Below, one piece after another: positions 1-5,736 of a stretch of DNA of 7,383 nt. Made by a program: the position numbers and the translations under genes. The notes below the pieces were generated by a model. That model saw only the letters and a program-made list of their open reading frames with translations, ran no database searches and was not told where the DNA came from. Source of the stretch: Acidimicrobiales bacterium. GTDB lineage: Bacteria; Actinomycetota; Acidimicrobiia; Acidimicrobiales; Poriferisodalaceae. Each line of letters starts with the position of its first letter. Within the stretch, counting starts at the first letter, position 1. The stretch covers positions 1 through 7,383 of the forward strand of contig JASMKJ010000562.1 of assembly GCA_030749275.1 (NCBI GenBank). The letters run 5' to 3'.

Positions 1-1
1 T

Positions 2-988
2 GGACTCGAAAAGGAAGACCTCCCAGCGGTCGTTGACGCTTGGACTCAGGGTGTGTCCAACTATCTCGAAAAGAGACCTGTCGAAGCATTTCACGCCCAC
101 TACTGGCTTTCAGGCGTGGTGGGACACCAACTGAAACACGAGTTCGACCTCCCTTTGGCAGTCACCTTCCACACCTTGGGTCGGATTAAGAGCATCGCGG
201 GCGAAGCGGAACCAGAAGACCGCATTCAGGCGGAAGAAGCCGTTATTGGTTGCGCCGACGCCGTCTTCGCGTCGGGAAGTGTCGAAGCAGACCAATTGAC
301 GTCGCTATATGGAATTCCGAGGAATCGAATAGAAATTCTGACCCCCGGAGTAGACAGGGGATTGTTCAGGCCTGGATCACCAACTTCTGCTCGCCGCGCG
401 CTGGGGCTAAGTGATTGCCCGGTTCTGCTTTTCGTTGGACGCATTCAGGCTTTTAAAGGTCTGGATGTGGCCATCGACGCGATGGGCTTCAGTAAGAACA
501 ATGACGCGCAGCTCGTGGTCGTAGGTGGCTTATCAGGAGACCAAGGACCCGAGACATACCGGGATATCAAACGCCGGATCGAGCGTCACGAACTCCAGGA
601 ACGAGTGATCTTCGTTGAGCCTCAACCCCATCAACTGCTGCCGACCTACTACCAAGCGGCGGATGTATGTCTGGTGCCGAGCAGATCGGAGTCATTTGGG
701 TTAGTAGCACTCGAAGCTGCGGCGTGTGGGGTGCCGGTTGTTGCCAGCAGCGTAGGTGGTTTACGCGACAATGTTGTCGATGGCGTTACAGGGTTGCTCG
801 TCAATGAGCGCGATCCTGCAAAGTTTGCTGCGGCCCTCGATGAACTTCTAGAACGCCCGGACCTCAGGCGCGCTATGGGTGACCGGGGAGTGGAACGAGC
901 CGCTCTTCATAGTTGGGATCTTGGTGCAAGTAATGCGATCGAAGTCTTCGGACGCCTGACATTGAGAGAACTGGTTTCTTGCGCGTGA
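2..988 (+). CDS. mshA: MshA-like GT4 glycosyltransferase, C-terminal part (5' end outside window)
   Basis: The reading frame is open to the left edge, so the true start lies outside; 328 residues are visible and, against a usual length of about 430-480, roughly 100 or more N-terminal residues are missing. The visible part keeps the end of the N-terminal Rossmann domain with HAHYWLSG (nt 92-115) and FHTLGRIK, then the C-terminal domain with VGRIQAFKG (nt 434-460), the nucleotide-sugar region, and the GT-B E-x7-E signature ESFGLVALE (nt 689-715) followed by ACGVPVVASSVGGL. These blocks resemble actinobacterial MshA, which joins UDP-GlcNAc to inositol 3-phosphate as the first step of mycothiol synthesis in the cytosol. 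The YbjN-family gene directly behind it is also the neighbour of mshA in mycobacteria, which supports the call. A related GT4 enzyme with another acceptor cannot be excluded. An internal GTG at 53 is not the start, because homology continues upstream. Confidence 0.8.
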   Translation, partial: GLEKEDLPAVVDAWTQGVSNYLEKRPVEAFHAHYWLSGVVGHQLKHEFDLPLAVTFHTLGRIKSIAGEAEPEDRIQAEEAVIGCADAVFASGSVEADQLTSLYGIPRNRIEILTPGVDRGLFRPGSPTSARRALGLSDCPVLLFVGRIQAFKGLDVAIDAMGFSKNNDAQLVVVGGLSGDQGPETYRDIKRRIERHELQERVIFVEPQPHQLLPTYYQAADVCLVPSRSESFGLVALEAAACGVPVVASSVGGLRDNVVDGVTGLLVNERDPAKFAAALDELLERPDLRRAMGDRGVERAALHSWDLGASNAIEVFGRLTLRELVSCA

Positions 989-1473
989 CTCGCGACGCCG
1001 CAACACAAGAAGAATTAGTAGCGTTAGAGCAAGACATAGACAGTTGGTTCGACAAGCAAAAAGAAGAACTTCCAATCTTGTTGGACGTCAGCCGCGACGA
1101 GGACATTCCACGCCGTTGGTACGCCCGGCTCGAAGGAGAAGAACGCGACGTCACCACCATCTGGCTGACGTTGGGTCAACGTACGTTGAAATACGAAACT
1201 TATTTTTTGCCGTCACCGGAAGTGAATAAAGAACAGCTGTTCGAGCTTCTGCTGCGAAGAAATTACAATCTCGTAGGGGCTCAGTTCGGTATCGGTCCTG
1301 AAGAGGCGATCTTCCTGACAGGAGAACTTCCGTTCCATGCGGTAGATGAAGATGAACTTGACCGCATTCTGGGGTCTATCTGGGACTTTGTTGAACGTTA
1401 CTGGCGCCCGGCGCTCAAATTGGGGTTCGCGAATCGCTTTGATAAGACCTCGAAAGACACCGAGTCAAAATAG
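985..1473 (+). CDS. YbjN-domain protein (Rv0487-like)
   Basis: A soluble protein of 162 residues with no signal peptide or membrane segment. It looks like the actinobacterial YbjN family, whose fold resembles type III secretion chaperones and whose molecular role is not established. Visible family features are an acidic helical N-terminus, a strand pair around TTIWLTLGQRTLKYETYFLP, a helix with LFELLLRRN, the segment GAQFGIGPEEAIFLTGELP, and a C-terminal helix ending FVERYWRPALKLGF. The GTG at 985 overlaps the TGA of the glycosyltransferase (GTGA, 985-988), the usual sign of translational coupling; a TTG two codons upstream at 979 is the alternative start. There is no strong Shine-Dalgarno sequence in front, which fits coupling. 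The pairing with mshA suggests a shared transcript but does not reveal function. Confidence 0.8.
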   Translation: MTRDAATQEELVALEQDIDSWFDKQKEELPILLDVSRDEDIPRRWYARLEGEERDVTTIWLTLGQRTLKYETYFLPSPEVNKEQLFELLLRRNYNLVGAQFGIGPEEAIFLTGELPFHAVDEDELDRILGSIWDFVERYWRPALKLGFANRFDKTSKDTESK

Positions 1474-1513
1474 AGCCGAGACGACGGTAAGGGCGAACGC
1501 TACCGTGGACCCC

Positions 1514-2296
1514 ATGGTTGACTTGCAGATAATTGGCGGCGGCAAAATGGGTGCTGCTTTACTCGGAGGATTGTTGCGTCAAGGCAGCGATCCCCAAGAA
1601 ATTCTCGTCATCGAACCCGTAGCTGCACGCGGACAAGAACTAAGCGAGACACATGGCGTGAGAGTTTCTGCCGAAATAGAAGCGGCCGAAGGGTCAATCA
1701 TTGCCACCAAGCCTGACACTGTCACCACCGTTGCGGCGCAAGCTGTCGAAGCTGGGACAAGTCGACTTCTGTCGGTAGCCGCCGGTGTGACGCTTTCCAC
1801 TATCGACGAAGTGACTGGGGGCTCGGTCCCCGTTGTCAGGGCGATGCCCAATACACCAGCGTTGGTCGGCAAGGGAGCAGCAGCAATCTGCGGAAATGAG
1901 GCGACGGATTCTGTTGACCTGGCCTGGGCCGAAGAAATTCTTGGAGCGGTAGGAACCGTGGTTCGAACTGATGAAAAATTGCTTGATGCGGTAACTGGCC
2001 TGTCTGGTTCCGGCCCCGCGTACATATTCTTGGTCGCGGAAGCCATGATCGATGCCGGGGTGATGACGGGTCTTAGCCGACCGGTGGCGACCGAACTTGC
2101 GATTCAAACTTTGCTAGGTGCTTCTACTTTGCTCGCAGAAGGGAAGCCTCCCGCGGAGTTGCGGGCGGACGTCACGTCACCTGGAGGTACAACTGCCGCC
2201 GGGTTAAGAGAACTGGAAAGCCACGGTCTCAGAGCCGCATTTGCCGCTGCGATAGAAGCAGCGAGCCGACGTTCTCAGGAACTGGGCCGAGCTTGA
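1514..2296 (+). CDS. proC: Pyrroline-5-carboxylate reductase
   Basis: Reduces 1-pyrroline-5-carboxylate to L-proline with NAD(P)H, the last step of proline synthesis, in the cytosol. The 260-residue product fits the family (about 260-280). It starts with the Rossmann loop IIGGGKMGAALLGGL (residues 6-20). The middle has VVRAMPNTPALVGKGAAAI (108-125). The ProC signature region runs from LLDAVTGLSGSGPAY (157-170) to about residue 205, and DVTSPGGTTAAGL (219-231) is near the C-terminus. The start is set at ATG 1514 because it puts a few residues before the first strand. GTG 1505 is a fair alternative, as AAGGG at 1489-1493 lies 11 bases upstream of it. The frame stays open back to 1346, but that stretch lies inside the YbjN gene and has no ProC character. 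The gene begins 40 bases after the YbjN stop. Confidence 0.95.
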   Translation: MVDLQIIGGGKMGAALLGGLLRQGSDPQEILVIEPVAARGQELSETHGVRVSAEIEAAEGSIIATKPDTVTTVAAQAVEAGTSRLLSVAAGVTLSTIDEVTGGSVPVVRAMPNTPALVGKGAAAICGNEATDSVDLAWAEEILGAVGTVVRTDEKLLDAVTGLSGSGPAYIFLVAEAMIDAGVMTGLSRPVATELAIQTLLGASTLLAEGKPPAELRADVTSPGGTTAAGLRELESHGLRAAFAAAIEAASRRSQELGRA

Positions 2297-2299
2297 AAT

Positions 2300-3100
2300 A
2301 TGGCGACCTTCGACACCATTACCTGCATCACTGATTTGGGGAACAAAGATGAGTCTGTTGGGTTGCTGCACTCCATCCTGAGAGATTTAGCCCCTAGCGC
2401 ATTAGTTATAGATCTTTGCCATGACATTGATCCCGGAGATGTGCGCGCCGGGGCTCTGATGCTTGCCCGCAGTGTCCCGTACCTCTCGCAAGGTTTAGTG
2501 CTTGCATGCGTGGGGTCGCTTGCGGACCGGCCTGCCATTGCGGTGTCCGTTGGTCAAGGTCAATCGGTGCTCGTGGGCCCGGATAACGGCCTATTAGGTG
2601 CAGCGGTTGCTGTTGTCGGAGGAGCCGACCAGGCCGTGCAACTTACAAATAAAGAACTGCACAGTGTGTCACCCGGAGTGGAGCATCCCGCTCGAGATGT
2701 CATCGCTCCCGCTGCTGGGCATCTTGCCGCCGGACGACCGATCTCTGACTTAGGTCAAGAGATAGACCCCAGCCTTTTGCTTCCTTCACTGATCCCTGTG
2801 CCAAGAATCGAAGACGATGGAACCGTAACGGCCGAAGTCATTCGACGAACGCGACACGGAGCAGCACAACTCAACGTGGATCGAGAAACGATTTCGGACC
2901 TGGGAGAAATCTTGCTGCTGGGATTCGGTGATGAACAACGGGTTGTCCGAGTCCAACACCCAAATGATGTCACTCCGGGCCAACTAGCCCTCGTCGATGA
3001 CGAATACGGACTTCTTGCCATTTCCACGGGACTTAACGAGGCCGATATCCCCGCAGAATTGCAAGTCGGTAGCGAAGTCACTTTGAAAGAGGCAACGTGA
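2300..3100 (+). CDS. SAM hydroxide adenosyltransferase family (DUF62) protein with degenerate active site
   Basis: A 266-residue protein with the two-domain build of the DUF62 family, which also includes the SAM-dependent chlorinase and fluorinase. Typical members split S-adenosylmethionine with water into adenosine and methionine. Retained marks are ITDLG (10-14, usually TDFG), VIDLCHDIDPGDVRAGALMLA (36-56), LVGPDNGLLG (91-100), QLTN (114-117), ARDVIAPAAGHLAAG (131-145), and a C-terminal beta-rich domain after about 172. Three expected motifs are altered: the VDPGVG(S/T)xR catalytic loop reads CVGSLADR (70-77), two residues short and without the Asp; FHGRD reads EHPARD (128-133); and DxFGNxxTN in the C-terminal domain reads TRHGAAQLN (184-192). 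Family membership is fairly sure, but the usual activity is doubtful. It begins 3 bases after proC without a clear Shine-Dalgarno sequence and overlaps the next small gene by 4 bases. Confidence 0.8.
   Translation: MATFDTITCITDLGNKDESVGLLHSILRDLAPSALVIDLCHDIDPGDVRAGALMLARSVPYLSQGLVLACVGSLADRPAIAVSVGQGQSVLVGPDNGLLGAAVAVVGGADQAVQLTNKELHSVSPGVEHPARDVIAPAAGHLAAGRPISDLGQEIDPSLLLPSLIPVPRIEDDGTVTAEVIRRTRHGAAQLNVDRETISDLGEILLLGFGDEQRVVRVQHPNDVTPGQLALVDDEYGLLAISTGLNEADIPAELQVGSEVTLKEAT
3085..3092 (+). promoter_or_regulatory. Ribosome binding site for the small membrane peptide gene
   Basis: GAAAGAGG, with an AGAGG core at 3088-3092, ends four bases before the GTG at 3097. It lies inside the end of the DUF62 gene. 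The spacing is short but workable, and it is one of the clearer purine-rich sites in this run of genes, which supports translation of the small frame behind it. Confidence 0.45.
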
Positions 3101-3186
3101 GACCAGGTACCACCCTCCTCTTGGCAGCGTTGCTACTGCTGATCATCGTCGCCGCTACCATCCAACTCCTCTTCATCGCGCTGTAG
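3097..3186 (+). CDS. Putative 29-residue single-pass membrane peptide
   Basis: A short frame starting at GTG 3097, which overlaps the TGA of the DUF62 gene as GTGA, and ending at TAG 3184-3186. The product begins MRPGTT and is then almost purely hydrophobic to its C-terminus (residues 7-29, Leu/Ile/Ala/Val with one Thr and one Gln), long enough to cross the membrane once. The single Arg at residue 2 suggests the N-terminus stays in the cytoplasm. A purine-rich site sits just upstream. There is no recognisable family and no cleavage site, so a free-standing membrane peptide is more likely than a signal sequence. The stop-overlapping start and the well-formed hydrophobic segment argue for a real gene, but a frame this short can arise by chance and only conservation would settle it. 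Confidence 0.5.
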   Translation: MRPGTTLLLAALLLLIIVAATIQLLFIAL

Positions 3187-3200
3187 CTAAATGCTGCAGC
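3180..3200 (+). terminator. Stem-loop at the end of the first gene run, possible terminator
   Basis: Arms 3180-3187 (GCTGTAGC) and 3193-3200 (GCTGCAGC) pair over 8 bp with one G-U wobble around the loop TAAAT. The 5' arm includes the TAG stop of the small peptide gene. Six A residues follow rather than a T-run, so it is not a classical intrinsic terminator. Actinobacteria often use stem-loops without a T-run, and a role in protecting the mRNA 3' end is equally possible. Confidence 0.4.
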
Positions 3201-3350
3201 AAAAAATGTTCTGGCAAGTCGTGTGTTGAAGTGGAAACGAATCGCTGATACTGCGAGACTGCTTCACCGGAACACCCCTTAGTCCGAACAAAAGGTGGCC
3301 ACTTTGCAGATCCGATCTGGGATCTCGTCCATCACTAAACGAGAATCGCA
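3201..3350 (+). promoter_or_regulatory. Probable promoter region of hemC-hemD-HAD
   Basis: This is most of the 164-base gap between the small peptide gene and hemC, the only plus-strand break long enough for a promoter. A possible sigma-70-type pair is TTGAAG (3226-3231) and GATACT (3247-3252), with a spacing of 15, which is short and makes the match weak. The gap also holds two dyads closer to hemC, listed separately. I see no tRNA, riboswitch or repeat in it. Confidence 0.35.
3292..3325 (+). promoter_or_regulatory. Two adjacent dyad symmetries upstream of hemC, possible operator or leader structure
   Basis: The first dyad is a 14-base imperfect palindrome at 3292-3305 centred on GTGGCCAC (3295-3302), with one G-T mismatch in the outer part. 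The second is CAGATC-C-GATCTG at 3307-3319, perfect 6-base half-sites around one base. It overlaps a further inverted pair, AGATCC (3308-3313) and GGATCT (3320-3325), separated by six bases. They lie about 25-60 bases before the hemC start, where a repressor site or an mRNA structure affecting initiation could act. No known regulator motif is recognised. Confidence 0.3.
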
Positions 3351-4247
3351 TTGATTATCGCTACTCGAGCGAGTCCGTTGGCCCGCTGGCAGGCAGAAGC
3401 TGTCTCTTCGTTGTTGGCGTCGCGCGGCATTAGTACAGAATTCCTGTTGGTCACCACTGAAGGCGACCGAGACCAGAGCCGACAGATTCAGGACATGGCA
3501 GGTCAGGGGGTCTTTGTTAAGGAAGTTCAAAGAGCGGTTTTAGAAGGGCGTGCAGACGCGGCAGTACACAGTGCCAAAGATCTCCGGTCGCTACCGACTG
3601 CCGGTCTGAACCTGGTTGGTTTTCTAGAACGAGGAGACCCGAGCGACGCCCTTATAGGCAACCATCTTGACCATATTCCCGAGGGCGGAGTCATCGCCAC
3701 AGGATCGGCTCGTCGGCGTGTGCAACTCCTCAATCTGCGACCCGACCTCAACTTCGTTGGCCTGCGTGGCAACATCAAAACTCGAGTGGAGATAGCACAA
3801 GGGGACGAGGTTGATGCTGTAGTTGTTGCGATGGCAGCCCTTGATCGCCTTGACTTGACTGAGCTTGCAGATCAAATCTTTGAACCTGACCTAATGGTCC
3901 CACAAGTAGGGCAGGGCGCTATCGCCATCGAATGTCGAGACGATGACCACCAAACAGTCGAGTCACTCTCTCAAATTGTTCACAACCTAACTGGCCGGTG
4001 TGTCACAGCAGAACGCTCGTATCTCGCAGAACTCGGCGGCGGATGCGAACTTCCCGTCGGTGCTTACGCATACGAAGAAGAAGACACCCTATACCTGGAC
4101 ACCGTTCTTGCATCTGTAGACGGAAGCACGGTCCTGCGAACAAAACACGAGGGCCAGGACCCCATACTGTTGGGAGCCCAAACGGCACAAGAGTTATTGG
4201 CAAGCGGAGGGTACAACCTGCTCGACAAAGGTGGAGACAACGCTTGA
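3351..4247 (+). CDS. hemC: Porphobilinogen deaminase (hydroxymethylbilane synthase)
   Basis: Joins four porphobilinogen molecules into hydroxymethylbilane in tetrapyrrole synthesis, in the cytosol. The 298 residues contain the family's run of motifs: IATRASPLARWQA (3-15), TTEGDRDQ (35-42), GVFVKEVQRAVLEGRADAAV (53-72), VHSAKDL (72-78) with the catalytic Asp at 77, ATGSARRRVQLLNLRPDLNF (116-135), RGNIKTR (139-145), MVPQVGQGAIAIE (182-194), and ELGGGCELPVGAYA (227-240), whose Cys232 carries the dipyrromethane cofactor. TTG 3351 is the only usual start codon between the in-frame stop at 3336-3338 and the first conserved motif; it places that motif almost at the N-terminus, a little shorter than in E. 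coli HemC. hemD overlaps its end by four bases. hemA, usually upstream of hemC in actinobacteria, is not here. Confidence 0.95.
   Translation: MIIATRASPLARWQAEAVSSLLASRGISTEFLLVTTEGDRDQSRQIQDMAGQGVFVKEVQRAVLEGRADAAVHSAKDLRSLPTAGLNLVGFLERGDPSDALIGNHLDHIPEGGVIATGSARRRVQLLNLRPDLNFVGLRGNIKTRVEIAQGDEVDAVVVAMAALDRLDLTELADQIFEPDLMVPQVGQGAIAIECRDDDHQTVESLSQIVHNLTGRCVTAERSYLAELGGGCELPVGAYAYEEEDTLYLDTVLASVDGSTVLRTKHEGQDPILLGAQTAQELLASGGYNLLDKGGDNA
4230..4236 (+). promoter_or_regulatory. Ribosome binding site that fixes the TTG start of hemD
   Basis: GGTGGAG lies seven bases before TTG 4244 and inside the end of hemC. Its strength and spacing support the TTG as the true start rather than the longer open frame that runs back to 3998 inside hemC. 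Confidence 0.6.
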
Positions 4248-4996
4248 GTACCGAGCCCCTTAAAGGAAAGTCAGTTGTAGTTACTAGAGCGTCTCATCAG
4301 AACGCCGATCTCGTTGCGGCTTTTGTTGAGGTTGGTGCTGACGTGATAGCCGCTCCTGCAATCGCGATCGTCCCACCATTGGATGGAGGTCAACCTCTTG
4401 ATGACGCGCTTCTAAGACTAGGACGGTTCACATGGATCGCGTTTACTTCCACTAATGCAGTTGCGGCGTTAATGGCGCGCGCAGCGCGCCGAGGAGTTCT
4501 CAAGAAATTCTCTGACCTGAAAATCGCGACCGTAGGGCCAACAACTGCCGCCAAGGTCGTTGCTGAACTGAAACGAGAACCGAATCTAGTCCCAGAGCAA
4601 CACGACGGATCTGCACTCGCGGAAGCTTTTCCTCACGCCGGCCCCGACGACCGAGTCCTGATACCAATGGCTTCGGAAGGCCGGAGCGATTTGTGTCGAG
4701 GCCTAGAGGAAAAGGGTTGGGAAGTGGACCAGGTAGCGGCGTACCGCACGGTGTTCCCGTCGCTTAGCAGCGAACTTGTCGAACGAGCAATTAATGCTGA
4801 TTTGGTGACGTTCGCTTCACCATCGGCCGTCAACGGCCATCTTGAACAAACCGAGGGAGTGATTAATTCGAAAATCGTTGTGATCGGGCCAACCACAGCA
4901 CAGGAATGTCGCACGAACGGACTTGAAGTCGCGGCAATCGCCGAGAAACAGACGGTGGATGCTCTAGTCCAAGCGGCTATTGGAGCGCTGCGCTAA
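4244..4996 (+). CDS. hemD: Uroporphyrinogen-III synthase
   Basis: Closes hydroxymethylbilane to uroporphyrinogen III with inversion of ring D, directly after HemC. The family is poorly conserved, but the 250-residue length and typical blocks are present: VVVTRASHQNADLVAAF (11-27), IAFTSTNAVAALM (65-77), KIATVGPTTAAKV (93-105), VLIPMASEGRSDLCRGLEEK (138-157), VDQVAAYRTV (161-170), LVTFASPSAVNGHL (187-200), and IVVIGPTTAQECRTNGLEV (211-229), which form the two alternating domains. TTG 4244 overlaps the hemC TGA (TTGA) and has a good ribosome binding site. Here HemD stands alone, whereas several actinobacteria carry it fused to a uroporphyrinogen methyltransferase. The HAD gene follows after two bases, so the three genes probably share a transcript. 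Confidence 0.93.
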   Translation: MSTEPLKGKSVVVTRASHQNADLVAAFVEVGADVIAAPAIAIVPPLDGGQPLDDALLRLGRFTWIAFTSTNAVAALMARAARRGVLKKFSDLKIATVGPTTAAKVVAELKREPNLVPEQHDGSALAEAFPHAGPDDRVLIPMASEGRSDLCRGLEEKGWEVDQVAAYRTVFPSLSSELVERAINADLVTFASPSAVNGHLEQTEGVINSKIVVIGPTTAQECRTNGLEVAAIAEKQTVDALVQAAIGALR

Positions 4997-4998
4997 CC

Positions 4999-5667
4999 GT
5001 GCCCACACAGGCTTTGATACTCGACTTTGATGGAACGATCATTGACACCGAGAGCCCTGCCTTCGAATCAACCGCCCAAATATGGGCACGCCACGGCGTC
5101 GAATTTCCAATGGACTGGTGGCTTCAAGGGATGGGAACGGACCGCAAATCGACCTGGGTGAAAGAACTGGAACATCGACTAGGTCACTCCATAGACCATG
5201 ATTCGGTACTTGAGGAACGGCAACAGATCAAGAACGAAATGACCGAATCTCAACCGATCCTCCCGGGAGTACTGGAACTTCTGGAAGCAGCTGACCGTCG
5301 AGGCATCGTCATGGCCGTGGGCTCGAGTTCACCGCACAACTGGGTTGATCGACACCTTAAGAGGTTCGGGCTGTATGAAAGATTCACCCATGTTGTATGC
5401 CGAGATGACGTCGGTGGTGTCTCGAAACCGGCGCCGGACGTTTTCGTTCGAGCGCTAGGTCTGCTCGGCGTGAACGCGGACTCCGCAGTAGTGATTGAAG
5501 ATAGCCCGAATTGTTTGAAGGCAGCGATGGCCGCGGGGCTTCGAACTGTGGTCGTTCCTAATCCTTTAGTCAAGTCTCTCGACTTTTCCGGAGCGTACGC
5601 TCGGTATGAAGCATTAGACGATCTACCGCCTGACCAATTACTTGATTTAGTGTTCGATGACCAATAG
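4999..5667 (+). CDS. HAD-superfamily phosphatase, beta-phosphoglucomutase-like
   Basis: A 222-residue soluble HAD hydrolase. Motif I is ILDFDGT (7-13), with Asp9 as the nucleophile and Asp11 as the acid/base. A helical C1 cap follows (about 17-85) with the GMGTDR segment. Motif II is VGSSS (107-111), motif III is Lys143 in VSKPAPDVF, and motif IV is Glu167-Asp168 in VVIEDSPNCLKAAMAAG. All catalytic elements look intact. The layout is that of the beta-phosphoglucomutase and phosphoglycolate-phosphatase-like group, whose substrates cannot be read from sequence. The GTG start lies two bases after hemD, with GGAG at 4982-4985 rather far upstream, so translation is probably coupled. Being in the hem transcript may be incidental; no HAD step is known between HemC and haem. 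Confidence 0.88.
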   Translation: MPTQALILDFDGTIIDTESPAFESTAQIWARHGVEFPMDWWLQGMGTDRKSTWVKELEHRLGHSIDHDSVLEERQQIKNEMTESQPILPGVLELLEAADRRGIVMAVGSSSPHNWVDRHLKRFGLYERFTHVVCRDDVGGVSKPAPDVFVRALGLLGVNADSAVVIEDSPNCLKAAMAAGLRTVVVPNPLVKSLDFSGAYARYEALDDLPPDQLLDLVFDDQ

Positions 5668-5736
5668 AAGTCCGACAAATAGTTAGTCTCTTGGTTTCAA
5701 GAAAGTGCTGTGGGCGTTGAAAATAGCTGAAGGTAA

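Noticed and set aside
1346..1513. Open frame extending proC upstream by 56 codons
   Set aside because: It overlaps the YbjN gene in another frame, has no ProC similarity before the Rossmann loop, and plausible starts at 1505 and 1514 exist.
1579..2107. Long minus-strand open frames opposite proC
   Set aside because: They lie wholly opposite a clearly coding gene, overlap each other in different frames and show no domain or initiation signal; expected shadows of a moderately GC-rich gene.
3998..4243. Open frame extending hemD upstream by 82 codons
   Set aside because: It is an Arg-rich shadow of the hemC C-terminus; TTG 4244 has a good ribosome binding site and overlaps the hemC stop.
5689..5702. 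TCTTG-GTTT-CAAGA inverted repeat in the convergent gap, as a two-way terminator
   Set aside because: The stem is only 5 bp and AT-rich, the next position is a mismatch, and no T-run follows on either strand; too weak to call.
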